Positions 47,501 to 58,929 of a stretch of 64,000 bases of DNA are shown piece after piece (the stretch's first letter is position 1; every line of letters starts with the position of its first letter). The notes below the pieces were generated by a model. It did no database searches. It saw only the letters and a program-made list of their open reading frames with translations, and was not told the DNA's origin. A program made the translations under genes and the position numbers. Source of the stretch: Portulaca oleracea. Lineage: Eukaryota; Streptophyta; Magnoliopsida; Caryophyllales; Portulacaceae. The DNA lies in the NCBI GenBank assembly GCA_029582165.1, contig CM055868.1:22083891-22147890 (forward strand). Reading direction: 5' to 3'.

Positions 47501-50318
47501 TTGTAATTTGAAGTGTCGAGTGTCGTACCATTATCTGGGTGTGGACTGTGGAGGGTCCAACATGGGTATGGCACGGAAAATGACAAGTCAAAGTAACATA
47601 GGTAAATACCACCAATAATAAAAAGTAGAACAAGGTTTTATTAGTTGGATTGCACTTCACAAGAGATTTTTTGCCTGATAAACACTATGTATTTCTTATA
47701 ATTCCCATCTCTCCATCAAATTTAGCTTTAGTAACTTAGACAACATTCCCAGGTATTTGAAAGGAAGATCCAGTAAGTTTTATATTTGATAGTTGTTTCC
47801 AGTGCCTAACATTGCCGCTTTTTTTTTTCAAAACTGATTTTAATTTCTTTGTTTGCAGATGCAAGGCTGCATTAGCTTGGACTTTTCACTACAGTTGAAT
47901 CAAAGACTAGGTATTATTTCTATAAAACCTAGTAAAGCAAGAGAACACTAACTACAAAGTCTCCAGTGTACAATTGGGGGGGAGGGGGGACAAACAACTA
48001 TACTTCTGAAAGATCCTGCGGCATTACATCCAAATGATGGAGATCCCTCACATTCATTAATGGCTATTGATCAAGCAGTACAACAAGGGTGGACTTTCTC
48101 ACCAGAAATTCCAAGCAGGTCCAGCATTCCTTGGGATCTTGCTAGAATTTCTGGAGGGATTAAGTCCCTCATTCAGCGACTGTGAGGAGGAGTTTGGAGA
48201 TAGGTCCTAGGGGAGTTTTGCAGTACTAGGAGGGAAGTGTATGATCATCCTAGGATCAAGTGTGGAGGAGCAGCTTGGCCTTAGAACAAAAGCTTTGTTT
48301 TGTCAGCTGAGTTTTGGCATAACACCAACCAAGAAAGGCAGCGTTACAGAGGTCTTTGCAATCTTCGAATTGATGGTTTCTATGTATTCCATGATATTTC
48401 TAATACTTAAGATCAAGGAGTGCGGCCTCTTGTTATCCTAGGACATTTTCTACTGGAAGACAAAGTCCAGAGCGTGAAGGTCGAGCCGCTCGATCAAGGG
48501 AATTCCAGTTTGATCAAGGTTATTTGGTCATTTTCCCTTATGATCAAATTACCCCGGTAATTCCTTTTATTACCACAACACTCATGAGTCAAGGGAGTTA
48601 ATTATTATTAAGTGAAGAGGTTAATTTGCATGCTGAAGCAGGAGATGGACCAATAAGGATCAGCTAGCATCAAGTTTTATTTGATGTCTTTATTTGGTTC
48701 TAATCTATGAAATTACATGTAATATTAGTCTTAAGCAGCTAATTAAAGTGTAATTATGTAGTTAAGAGGCAGATTAGAGGTTTCTTCAGCATTAGGAAAC
48801 CTCATTTGCTCGAGCACAGGCAGCTGCTTGCTTAAAGCAGCATACATAAGCTTAGCTTCTGTAAACCATTTTGATTATCTGAGTTTATATGAATGGTGGA
48901 GCTTTGCTTCTCTTTGTTTGTGAGTATCTAATAACTCTCGTTTCTACTTGACTGTAACTAAGCTTTAGAAAGCTTAGCAGGTGACAATAGAGCTCAATTC
49001 ATACTTATGATGGTGTGGTTTGTATCCATTTGTGTAAGCTGAGTGTTGCCCTTGTGTGTTCTGCAGTGGTGTGGTATGTAGCAGTTGAAATTCACAAGCC
49101 TATCTTTATTTCCTTGTCTATCTTTCGTTCCTTGATGCTTTCCATCCTTAGGAAAAGCTTGAGTTGAACCAGCAAGGTCCAGAAGTGTCTATTGGTGTTG
49201 TCCAGCTCAGTGCACTCTGATCCTTATTGAGCTGCACATACATCACCAAATATGGATGGAATGCACGATTTCCATTTTCATCTATAATACAATGGAGTAA
49301 CTCGACATCAAAAGGCTATGACAGCAACAGTGACGGCTAGTACAAGAAGTGAACTAAAAAATGGGTACTCCCTACTTTACTATGATTGTCATTTTTAAGT
49401 TTTGTGACGATATCAAAAGAATTATAGTTATTCAGTATATTGACATAAATATTTCTACTTTGGTTGTACAACTGTGTTGGAAATGATAAAAGTTGCATTG
49501 TATTCAAATTGTAAATTGACAAATATTGTGGAAAATAAAAAGTTAAGTTAAAGTAGCACATGTTGAGGAATGGAGGGAGGGAGTAATTTACTAATTGAAA
49601 TCCTGACGTATGAGTTTACCATACCGTTGAGTTCATTAGTTCAAGCATTGAACTTCAGAACAATTCTAAGCAAGAACAACACACAAAAAGGAGTAAAAGA
49701 AAATCAGTTGAACCCTTCATATCTCATTTTCTTTCAGATCCCCTATAGTTTTTAATTAATGTGTCTGTAAAGAAATCCCAAAGTAACCCCCCCCCCCCCC
49801 CAAAACAAACCACCAAACAGCAACAGAGGGGGAAAAGGTTCATCCCCATTGTTCCGTCAACAAAACCCACGTAATGGCCATACATAGGAAAAAAAATTAC
49901 ACACACAAATCTTTAACAATTGAACAACAAGATGACCCAAAAGGGCATGACGCTAATCAAGTGTGCTCCAATTGTGACCTCAAAGCTTCAAATAGATACA
50001 ATATTTGGCATTTTTGTAATCATTATTGGAACCGGGAAAAGGCACCAGCAATAAATATAGAGAGAGTAAACATTGAGAGGCAAATTTGAGAATGAAAGGG
50101 TAGAATACCTTAAGGATACGATGAGCATTGAACCAGACCTCATCAATGGTAGGGAGGATGCGGTCTAGAAAATCAGGTCTCAAATATATAAGTGTGTTAG
50201 CAGCCAATAGTCCGGCCGTCACTGGAGGTTTTCTCTCAAGTCTGTAGTATTCATTCAATGTATGCAATGCCAAAATCGGTAACATCCCCCTGGAAACCCG
50301 TCTTCCACCAACATCCAT
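37826..50318 (-). CDS. RBL14: Rhomboid-like protein 14 (rhomboid protease with RanBP2-type zinc finger)
   Basis: A predicted intramembrane serine protease of 327 residues in two exons. Exon 1 (50318-50109, 70 codons) starts at ATG with [17 protein letters not shown] and [19 protein letters not shown] and ends at a GT donor. Exon 2 (38599-37826) starts after an AG acceptor in the same phase with [14 protein letters not shown]. The catalytic Ser is 154 in GFSG and the catalytic His 204 in GHLGG, with hydrophobic segments around both. Residues 276-295 form a RanBP2-type finger (WRCPAC...CEMC). Length and order agree with plant RBL14, annotated as mitochondrial in Arabidopsis. No stop or frameshift is seen. 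The single 11.5-kb intron is filled with transposons. The call is strong; the substrate is unknown. Confidence 0.92.
38600..40055. other. Intron DNA, no gene recognised
   Basis: AT-rich intron sequence of the RBL14-like gene. A 90-codon plus-strand frame at 39650-39922 resembles nothing I know. Confidence 0.5.
40056..40270 (+). repeat. 5' LTR of the intronic chromovirus, truncated
   Basis: Matches 46799 onward (GAAGACTTATTTTA, TTAGTTTCCTATTCGTATTA, TATAAATA at 40231-40238) but stops after GAAACAGACTA. The rest of the LTR and the primer site are deleted, and gag begins 14 bases later. Confidence 0.85.
40284..41790 (+). pseudogene. Chromovirus Gag with CCHC knuckle, broken
   Basis: ATG at 40284; the frame is interrupted by the MITE at 40347-40621 and resumes on the other side (GRVK then DLEK). 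Capsid block [19 protein letters not shown] near 41025, then a Pro/Ser linker and a knuckle [14 protein letters not shown] near 41730. Stops and frameshifts occur near 40911, 41235 and 41340. Confidence 0.82.
40347..40621. mobile_element. hAT-like MITE, 275 bp
   Basis: The ends are TAAGGGTGTGCATT and AATGAACAACCCTA (imperfect inverted repeats), with an 8-bp duplication GTGTCAAA at 40339-40346 and 40622-40629. The body is built of alternating CGGTTCGGTTTTCGG-type motifs and their complements. An 8-bp duplication fits the hAT superfamily. It has no coding capacity. Confidence 0.88.
41791..46853 (+). pseudogene. Chromovirus Pol with C-terminal chromodomain, broken
   Basis: Protease [13 protein letters not shown] near 41989; RT with [30 protein letters not shown] and YFDDILIYS near 43070; RNase H ([17 protein letters not shown]); integrase zinc region ([18 protein letters not shown]) cut by the solo LTR at 44176; integrase core ([36 protein letters not shown]). 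The C-terminus (46560-46800) has a chromodomain: [25 protein letters not shown]. The frame ends inside the 3' LTR at 46853. Stops lie at 42524, 42806, 43376 and 46006 and there are several frameshifts. Confidence 0.88.
44176..45600 (+). mobile_element. Solo LTR, 1425 bp, inside the chromovirus integrase
   Basis: Ends TGATGTAT and ATACATCA, flanked by GCTAG at 44171-44175 and 45601-45605. It has a promoter-like CATAAATAG near 44889 and a long CT-rich tract (45210-45500). No internal region remains, so two LTRs recombined to leave one. Confidence 0.9.
46799..47151 (+). repeat. 3' LTR of the intronic chromovirus
   Basis: Starts TGATGGAGGG directly after a GGGGAGAAA purine tract and has TATAAATA near 46963. 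Short repeats around GCACAGGGAT occur near 47035-47075. The end near 47151 (TCTATCA) is an estimate. Confidence 0.75.
47408..47602. mobile_element. Small MITE, 195 bp
   Basis: Ends CCTATGTTA and TAACATAGG, flanked by TAAATA on both sides (47402-47407, 47603-47608). The interior has CGGGTACGGGTGCCC-type sequence seen in widespread plant MITEs. The superfamily is unclear because the duplication length is ambiguous. Confidence 0.7.
48035..49245 (+). mobile_element. Solo LTR, 1211 bp, in the RBL14 intron
   Basis: Starts TGATGGAGATCC and ends CACATACATCA; the 5-bp duplication CCAAA is at 48030-48034 and 49246-49250. It shares blocks with the LTR at 29117-30394 (GGTTTCTTC...AGGAAACCTCA; CTTTGTTTGTGAGTATCTAA), so the two belong to related families. 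Confidence 0.85.
49251..50108. other. Intron DNA, no gene recognised
   Basis: AT-rich intron sequence with a C homopolymer (49788-49801). Nothing coding was recognised. Confidence 0.5.
50109..50318 (-). CDS. RBL14: RBL14-like exon 1
   Basis: 210 bases, 70 codons, ending CTTAAG followed by the donor GTATTC. The start ATG gives the family N-terminus at the expected length. Probable 5' UTR and promoter lie above 50318. Confidence 0.9.
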
Positions 50319-50700
50319 CTCGTTAAGACGCTAGCCTAAACTGAATCGATAATTCAACTCAATTCAATTCCTGCAGAAATCAATTTCAGACACCTATAAA
50401 GTTAGAAACATACACTTAAATTTAACACAATTCAATGCACCTTGTCCAAGATTATCGATCCTAATACCTAATTGCAACGCAATAACAACTTAATTGGACA
50501 AAGATGATTAAAGTTAATATTACACTTTGCACAAAATATCAAAAAATAAAATAATGTAAGATAACAACATAGGAACCTAAAAGAAATTAAAAAGATAATA
50601 ATATAATGTAAATTAGGGTAAATAGAAACCCAAAAAAATAAAATGAAGTAAATGACTGTTCTAATGTGATAGAGGGAAGTAGAAAACATATATAAAAAAA
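50319..50700 (-). promoter_or_regulatory. Probable 5' UTR and promoter region of the RBL14-like gene
   Basis: Directly upstream of the start codon on the minus strand. AT-rich; no single TATA box can be chosen with confidence. Confidence 0.35.
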
Positions 50701-50709
50701 TACTAACTT

Positions 50710-50935
50710 AAAATATGGTCGTCTAGTGGTATAGAAATTGGAGGGTTTTCTTTGCATTAGAAGTTCAAATCTTGGTTGTAACAATTTCTTTAATTATTAT
50801 TTTGGTGCAAATAAAAAACATTGTAATTATTATTTTATCCTTATAATTTATCAATGGCAAGGGGTAAGATGGGAAAGTGAAATTTGCGCACCATAAACCC
50901 CTTTGACTTTATATATACAAGTTTTGATTTGCACG
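50710..50935 (+). repeat. tRNA-derived SINE-like repeat, copy 1
   Basis: It contains an A-box-like GTCTAGTGGTATAG and a B-box-like AGTTCAAATCT about 35 bases apart, then a body shared with 52308-52490 and 52730-52885 (GTAACAATTTCTTT, TTTATCAATGGC, ACCCCTTTG). The box spacing and sequence suggest a tRNA-derived RNA polymerase III promoter. It is not a functional tRNA: no cloverleaf is evident. Confidence 0.6.
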
Positions 50936-51109
50936 CATTGCGTGCATTTGTTGTTAAATTTATTTTGCGTGTATGGGTTTCATAAACAACATCCTTAATA
51001 TTAGTTCAAGCCCGGGCTAATATGAATATTGGCTAACTCATCCAATTAACATTATATTTTTTACAGTTTATTTTTTTCCAAAATTACATTTTTAAAAAAA
51101 TGAAGCAAT

Positions 51110-51202
51110 TTTGCGAATAAGGGGAAGACCGCCTACATCTGGATCCCTTTAAACCATGTCTATATTGAGGACCGTTGTTGTTGTTGTTGTTGTTGTTGTT
51201 AT
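51110..51202 (+). repeat. SINE 3' end with GTT repeat tail (probable)
   Basis: The block GGGGAAGACCGCCTACATC followed by (GTT)8 resembles the 3' end of plant SINEs that end in a TTG/GTT repeat. The 5' part with boxes is not recognisable. Confidence 0.45.
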
Positions 51203-52020
51203 ACATAAATAAAAAAAAAGACAAAAATTAATCCTTTGATGAAAATTGAACGTTTTATGTAAAAAAAAAAAAAAAAAACGGGTGACACTTGACACTGTTG
51301 ATTTTGCTTAGAAATAAAAATCCTCAGTAATATTCGACTTTGGCTCATGATGGATGTTAGCAAGTCAGTACAGTTAAAATTATCTTCTTTTCAGTTGTTT
51401 CTCAAAATAAGTTAAATAAGTTCAAGATAAATTTGTAAAACAACTCTTTCAAATGAATTCAAATAAGATCCAACAACTAAGTGCATGTTAGTTCAATATA
51501 ATAAGTTCAAAATAAGTTTAGATAAGTTCAACTATAAGCTCAGTCAAAATAAGTAGGAACGAACATGTTCAAAATAAAAACACAGTAAGGCGGAAGCAAT
51601 ATTATTCCTTATTGTTTGTTTACTCTCAGTATGAACAATTATGCGTTGTAGATATGATCTTCCTCATGTTATTTTTTTACTTTTATATGATTTCAATTCT
51701 TATGGGGCAAATATTATCGAATACCTTAATGAATCATTACGTTTCTATTATTTATTTGTGTCATTGGATTTATTGATTGTTAAAAGAATGCAATTATGCA
51801 ACTTAGCATAAAAATATGATAAAGAAAATATTTCTTAGTTAATTAAAAATCTTGCCTTATAATGCAACATAATACATAAGAAATTTTCTCAAAATTAAAT
51901 AAAAGAACAAAAAGATTATCGGTGATACTCTAACTCTGATATGTAACGATAATAATAAAAATATATAAATTATATCATGTACATACTTTTCAAATAATTT
52001 TGACTTCAAATATATTTGTA

Positions 52021-52882
52021 TACTAAATAAATTTCTGACATCTTTGTCTTTCTCTCTGTCTCTCACATACATGCATGATTTAATTTAAGAACAATCAACA
52101 TATTAGGTAGATTTTATGATTTTTTTTCATTTTTCGTAAATGATAGAAAAACTTATATATGTATAGTTTAATTTATTTAACATCTGTCAACATATTAGGT
52201 AGATATTATGGTTTTTCATATTTTCATAAAATAATGTGAGGTAAACGACGACAACTCAATTATTAAAGATGGAAATAGAGAATATATATGAAAGAGGCAA
52301 TAATTGAAAATATGGTGGTTTAGTGGTATAGAAATTGGAGGATTTTCCTTTGAATTAGAGGTTCAAATCTTGGTGGTAACAATTTCTTTGATAACTATTT
52401 TGGTGCAAATCAAAAATATTGTAATTACTATTCTATCCTTAAGATTTATCAATGGCGAGCCCCTTTGGCTTTATATATTACAAAGATTTGTATACTAAAT
52501 AAAATTCTGACATCTTTGTCGTTTTCTCCGTCTCTCTATGATATACACACATACATGCATGTAATTTAAAACTAATCAACATATTAGATAGATTTTATAA
52601 TTTTCCTATTTTCGTAAATGATAAAAAAATTTATATATGTATGATTTAATTTATTTAACACCAATCAACATATTAGGTAGATTTTATAACTTTTCTTATT
52701 TTCATAAAATATTGTAATTTTTCTTATTTTCAAATCTTAATGGTAACAATTTCTTTGATACCTATTTTGGTGTAAATAAAAAATATTGTAATTATTATTC
52801 TATCATTATGATTTATCAATGGCGAGGGGTAAAATGGACAAAGTGAAATTTGCATACCATAAACCCCTTTGGCTTTATATAT

Positions 52883-52890
<8 letters not shown>
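52021..52890. repeat. Segmental tandem duplication, two units of 400-470 bp
   Basis: Unit A 52021-52490 and unit B 52492-52890 both run: CTAAATAAA..TTCTGACATC, CATACATGCATG, ATCAACATATTAG.TAGATT (twice), TATTTTCATAAAAT, then the SINE-like body. Unit B lacks the SINE 5' part with the A and B boxes. Confidence 0.75.
52308..52490 (+). repeat. tRNA-derived SINE-like repeat, copy 2
   Basis: Best copy of the boxes: TGGTTTAGTGGTATAG (A-like) and AGGTTCAAATCTT (B-like). A truncated copy 3 is at 52730-52885. Confidence 0.6.

Positions 52891-52952
<62 letters not shown>
52888..52952. repeat. AT dinucleotide microsatellite
   Basis: About 32 TA units without interruption. A shorter one lies near 53562-53589. 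Confidence 0.95.
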
Positions 52953-52953
<1 letters not shown>

Positions 52954-52959
52954 CATCTG

Positions 52960-54181
52960 GAGTTTGAAAGTACTGTGGGTGTAGTGGTAATGGTGTCCTT
53001 GCTTGAGTATGAAAGTATTGAGGGTGTAGAGGTGGGAGGATGAAGAAGAGGAGGAGAATGGCGAGAAACATAGCAAATGAGAGGCAGAGGGAGACAGAGG
53101 CATGAGAGGTAGAGAGAGCAGAGGGAAAGAGAAGCAAGGAAAGTTATGGGGGTGGTGTCGGTCGACAGTCCGACGACAGTAGGAGGAGCAAGCAGCTGTC
53201 GACGATTGTAAGAGGAGAGAGAAATGAGTGGGACAGGGGGGGCTGGTTATGAATGAGAAAGGGAACGAGAAGGGAGAGAAAGAAGGAAAGGGGGGTTAAA
53301 TTTTTTTTCCAAGTTGGACTAAAAAAAAAAGGGAAAAATTTATGGGTATGTGTTTTAAATCTGACGTGGCCTCAAATTAAAAGTCAATCCGGTCAAACAT
53401 AAGCCCACCGTGACAAGTCAGCAAACCACCAAGTCACCGCCCCTCAACTCGTCGGCGTCCCACTCAAATCCAAATTTTTTTTAGACCACCAGAATACAAA
53501 GTGAAAGTACGATCCACCTTGTCCAATTGGTGAAAGTAGGGATTATTAGAATCCAATTATCCTATATATATATATGTATATATATATATCAACTCTATTA
53601 GACCCAATCATGATCCATTCTCACTTAATTTGGTTGAATAAGGCCCTAAAGAAAAAGACATTTATCAACCTAAATCTCTTCTCTTATTCTTAGGTACCCC
53701 CCTAAACCGCAAATTATTTATATCGTCAAACCATAATAAAATTTATCAAGAACCTATGAAAATTCAAATAGGTTACACCTCATTTAGATTTTCCCTTCAT
53801 AATCCTTACTTGACTTGGGTAAAGGAAGATAATGATAAAAAACGAAACCCGTAAAGGAAGACTTGACATGAGTATTTTTAAGTACCGAAATTTTAAAAAA
53901 AAATAGGGAGGAGGAACTTATGAGTATTTTTCTATTCTATGAGTCTCGATAGTCGTTGCACTGTTTAAGTCCTGCACAACACAAACTGGTTAGATGAAAA
54001 AAAAGAAAAAGAAAAAAATGGAACACGCGTTCTTTAATAAGAGATTATTTATTTTTAATCGTATTTAATTATGCTAAATAATAAGTTTTAAGAGGTAGTT
54101 TTCTCGAGGTTATTACACTTGGTGTACACTAGGACATGGTTAACATGGTGTGCACTTAAGCACAGTTTCCCTGGTGTGCAT
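52960..54181. other. Non-coding, no gene recognised
   Basis: A purine-rich stretch (53030-53300), then AT-rich DNA. Just before the next element there is a small repeated motif around TGGTGTACACT/TGGTGTGCACT (54120-54180). Confidence 0.5.
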
Positions 54182-54845
54182 TGTAACCACAAATTTTCGA
54201 GTCTAAAATAAATAAAGACAAGAAAATAATGGACAAATATAATTTGTATTGATTTCAAAGAATTTGGGTACAATCTCTATAATATTTGTTACAAGATGAA
54301 CAAATAAAAATATTCCTCTGATTCGATCTCTGTAGCCTTCTTGAAGGAGGGCCGATGCGGCTTGAATCTCGATCAAGTTTGTGTTGAATCTCTAGAACGA
54401 ACGACACATAATGTAGTGTTTGTTGTTTAATTCTAGAGAGAGTCTTCTTGATAGTTGATTTTTTTCTCCCCTCCAATGAGAAGAGGTTGAGTCCTATTTG
54501 TAGATAAATGGCTTGATCTCTCTCTTGAGCTTATGACTTGGTAGTCTTTGTGGGCCGTTGTCCGGGCCTTAGGTCTAAATTGATTTGGCAGTCCATTTGA
54601 TTTTGACTTGGCAGTCTTTGTGGGCCGTTGTCCGGGCCTTAGGTTTGGGTTGACTTGACAGTCCATTTGACTTTGACTAGGTAGTCGATTTGACCTTGAC
54701 TTAGCAGTCGTTCGAGCTTTGACTTGATAGTCAACTTGAACCAATTTTAGTTAAATAAATTAAATTAATTCATTTGGACCAACCAAAATAATCAACTTAA
54801 TTTATTTTATAATTTGACACTATTTTGATTTTTTTAGTATCTACA
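54182..54845 (-). repeat. 3' LTR of the gag-only element
   Basis: TGTAACCACAAATT to TATCTACA on the plus strand; nearly identical to 63037-63700. It contains six GACTTGNNAGTC-like palindromic motifs (54536-54732). The adjacent minus-strand CTCGAGGGGGCAATT (54846-54860) is the polypurine tract. Confidence 0.93.
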
Positions 54846-55137
54846 AATTGCCCCCTCGAGACTAGGTCGTGTACACTATCATGTGTTTAAGCACGATTGA
54901 CGTCTCGACACTTTTTTTTCTTTCTTCCAAGCTTGACCGTTGGCTTAATCCATCATTTTGCCGTTGGAGGGTTGCGTCGCGAATTTGACTCGATGTACCA
55001 CATGTAAATTATGTCAGACTTCCAAACTTACACTATTGTACAATATTTATTCATGGCAAACATGACACAATTAATTGGGTACAATCTACCCATTTTAGTG
55101 GTACACGAATCAATCAATGTAATTATGCCAATATTTG

Positions 55138-58100
55138 TGTAACGACCCACCCTAAACCCGTATTAATTAAGGCCCTAAGTACGTTGATTAGCCGAATTAC
55201 GCTAATTAAAGTTTCTCTATTTATGACGTGTTTATTGTTATGCTGGTTGTTACGTTTTTTTTTCTCTCTCTTTATTTATTTATGCGGGACAGGTCTCGAG
55301 CAAGGCGATGGTTAAACGGGTTGATTTTATGTTATCTCGAATTTAAAGTTGTGATTATTATTACGAGTTTATGAATACTTTTACGATAAGTTTTATAATT
55401 TATTTTATCATTCTCAATTTTACGCTTGTAACCGAGGAAGGTTATATTATTCTCAATTCCGTTTCTTTTACGATTTATACTACTCGATCAACCTAAGTAC
55501 ATTTTATGGCCCACATTATTTTATTAGTATGTTCTATCAATTTAGTTACATAATTTTAATCTTAGTCTTCCACCCATTTTTATTCCAAGGAAATTTTATT
55601 TAGTTGTATACTAAATTTATATTATCAAGTTTTATGTTGTAAATTTATTTGGGTTGATTACCAATTATTTTACCTAACTAAATTACAACCCTAATTATCT
55701 AAGTTAATTACTATTAAAAGAGTTAATTATTTTAGGGGTGTATTTATATGTTAAGGGGGGGTTAAAGGGGGTTGATTTTCATTTCAAAAATTAGATTTTT
55801 ACCAACTCTCAAACACACTTCCTCACCCCTCTCCTCAGCCCAGCTGTGCGCCACCCTCCTGCCAGTAGGGTGTTTTCAGTGAGCTGCTGGCCGCGCCACG
55901 GCCCCACGCCGGCCACCACTCCTTCCTCCCTTCTCTTGTTCAATCTCCCACCTCAAAGTTCAAGTGGTATAATCTCAAACCCTAACCCAATTCTTTTGTT
56001 TATAATCTGAAATTCTGCTTCCAATTTATGTTTTCTTGATGTTTTTCATCTCCTTTATGTTTATCAAGCATGAATTTAAGTTGTGGTTAAGTTAGGGTTT
56101 GAATTGGTAAAGAGATACATGTTAATTTGGTGAAGGGTGAAAGTATTTCTTGTTAGTTCTTGATGAGTAAAGAAAGTTCTAACTTGCATGTTGATTTTAA
56201 TGGCTAAATTGATGATTTAGGGGCTGTTTGGAAGTGAGTTATATGTTATTTAAATTTCTACTCTTGGATGAGATGAATTTGGGGTGGAATTGTTGATTTA
56301 TGGGCTAATTTAAGTGTTGGATGTTTTTGCTTGTGTAATCTATGGTTGCATGTGAGTTTTGTGAACTTGGTTGAGTATTCTTTGAGCTTTTAATTCTGGA
56401 AAAACTATGAGTAAGGGCTAATTTGAGGTTTGGGTAAGAATTGATGCAAGTTAAGGTCAAAGAAGAGCATGCATGTTAAATTAAAAGGCCAAAGAAGTTT
56501 CTGTTTTGATGTCTGATTTTTACAGAGGTTATGAAAAGGGAGTTTTGCCCAGATTTTTACTGGAAATGGTATTCCAAGTCATTAGCTAACTATAGGCTTT
56601 GGAATTTCGACAATCCGGCATGTATAGCCCGAGTTACGACCAAAACCGTGAAGGTGTACCTTTGTTATACTTTTTTCTGAGTCAGTAGGTTGATAGGTAA
56701 TTTACGTCAGTTTAGGGACCTTATTGGCTCTGAGAGTGAACATAAAAGTTTTAGGTCATTCTTCAAGATTTCCGGAAACATAAAGTTTGCGGCCATACGA
56801 TATCGGGAGTGTGAGATATGAAGCTATGTTCAGGGGCTGGGCCGACCAACAAGTTTCTGCCCATAAATTTTATTGCTATTTTAGCCTAAAATGTGCAAAT
56901 TGGGTCTTATAAGGAGTTCTTATGAGTTTGTAACCTTTGTGGTATTGTTAAGATAGTTTGGATGAGTTTCTAAGCTAATTTAAGCTAGGTTGATGTTGAG
57001 GAATACCGCCTAAAAGATTATAGATACCTTAGCAAACCATGGATTTAATGAGTGAGTTTTGGGATTCGTTTAAGTATTGTTGATGGCAAAAGGGTACACA
57101 TGTGTTCTTAGCAAGATTACGAGTCCCCCTATGTCTAAGTAGCCATAAGCTCATTCCTTCATTATATCCGATTCATCGTTCATCGATTCATAAATCGTTT
57201 CCAAATCCATAAACACGACCCTACCTAAATTTCCATCGTTACGACGTTTCTTCAAGTTTTCATTAAGCGAATAGTTCCTTTATTGAACCTTCAAGTACTC
57301 TAATTCTATGTTCCTTCAAGCCAATGGTTGAGAATGCCTCATAAGTCATGAACCTTCTCTAATCCTATTCAATCTTCACCATGAGTTCCACTCTAAGTTT
57401 TTAAGCCGTTTATAAATTCTTCTTGCACTGCTTCTGTCCGGGCCGTTTTCCGAGCCCTTCCTTTCATTTCTAGCTTTTGGGCCAGTTGACAAAATTGTCG
57501 GGCATGATTTTCCCTTTTTGAAAAGTACTCGTTCGCGAAAATCCGAGTTTTCTAGCCTAAGTTATCGCCGAAACGGCGAATTACTAAAATCTGAAATTTT
57601 ATTTCCTTTCTTACCTTTTATGAGACAAGTTTAAGTATTTAGTTCTATTTTATATAATTACACAAACCTTACCGATTTCTCTACGCTCTCATTTCAAATT
57701 CCTTATAGTTTCCAAGTCGCCCACGCCATCTCAAGCTCGAGGCTCGTCGTTAAAGCTTTCGTCTAATCCAAGGTACGCGAATTGTCCAACTCTTCGCTCC
57801 TTTATGTCTACGGTTTATGCTAAGTTTATGCTTTTATGATTATTTCATGGTTTTAAGTGGTCCCATTTTATGTATTCTATGTTTTATATTCTAGCTAGTC
57901 ACGTGAAGTGCTAGCCCTATCTTTTTAGATGCTCCTGATCAGAGTGTCCTAGACCTGGCCAGTGTCGACTGCTTAACAGTCACCCAATCCAAACTTAGAT
58001 CGGTTTGGGCATGCGCGTGTGTGAGATGCTTTGGCATCGATCGTAAGGGACCAAAACTCTTGATGTTATACGTTTACTTCTAAGTTTATGTGACATGTTC

Positions 58101-58664
58101 TTTATGATTTCAAGCTACTTCAATCATGTTATCCCCTTCCCGTTTTCAAAATGAATTTAAGTGCCGGCACTAAAACCGTTTTCGAACGGTTTGACGTGTT
58201 GGAGGTTTACGTGCTGAGTGTTTCCCCACTCACTTTTATGTTGTTTTAATGTTTTGTTTTAGGGGGTCCGAGCACCCAAGATAAAGGCAAAGGCAAGCAA
58301 GGGTAGTCACGTGTTGCAAGCAAGGTAGTCATGGTTGAAGTATTCCGGTCGACTCGGGTGTCGCATGTTTTAAAGTACCCATGTTTAAGGAAGAAGAGTT
58401 GTTTTTTTTTTCTCTTTTGATCCCTTTAATGGTTGTTAAAGTTTGGTGGTTATGCTTTGGAGATTCATCTTTAAGTATGAAGTTATGTTTTGGAAGTATA
58501 GTATGTAATGTTTATATGTTTTAATGATGTTCTTTTGGGTTGTTGCCTTGTCCCGAGTGGGGACGGCGGTAATACCTCCACCCTAAGGTGTTCCGCTGCG
58601 CTAATCACAGGTTTAGTATGAGTTGTTGTGTTAATCTTGTGGTTAAGGGTGTTGGGGTGTTACA
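55138..58664 (+). mobile_element. Very long solo LTR, 3527 bp
   Basis: Starts TGTAACGACCCACCC and ends GGGGTGTTACA, with the duplication ATTTG at 55133-55137 and 58665-58669. No gag or pol lies inside and there is no second LTR. LTRs of this size starting TGTAACG are known from Tekay/Del-type chromoviruses; that lineage call is an inference. It inserted into the gag-only element after that element had landed. Orientation is arbitrary. Confidence 0.85.
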
Positions 58665-58929
58665 ATTTGTCAACATATATATTGCCAGATCAAATCCTAA
58701 TTAAAAGAGGATATTAATCCACACTTTAAGGAAATTTGCTCTTTCCTTTTTGCTTCACAATATTGCTCAATAATATATGATATTTTCATATCCATTGCAA
58801 TCATGGTGACAAACCCTAAATTGATGCCTTGAGACTTGTTTTTAAAAGGGCATATTGCAATCATGGTGACAAGCCCTAAATTGTCATAGCGTTCACCACC
58901 CACATATAGAGGTAGACATCCCTGCTGGT

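Noticed and set aside
48003..48185. Plus-strand frame reading like a conserved protein end ([13 protein letters not shown] and onward)
   Set aside because: It crosses the start of the solo LTR at 48035, so most of it is LTR sequence; no family was recognised.
52308..52380. A functional tRNA gene suggested by A- and B-box motifs
   Set aside because: No cloverleaf, anticodon stem or acceptor pairing can be drawn, and the motif is part of a longer repeat.
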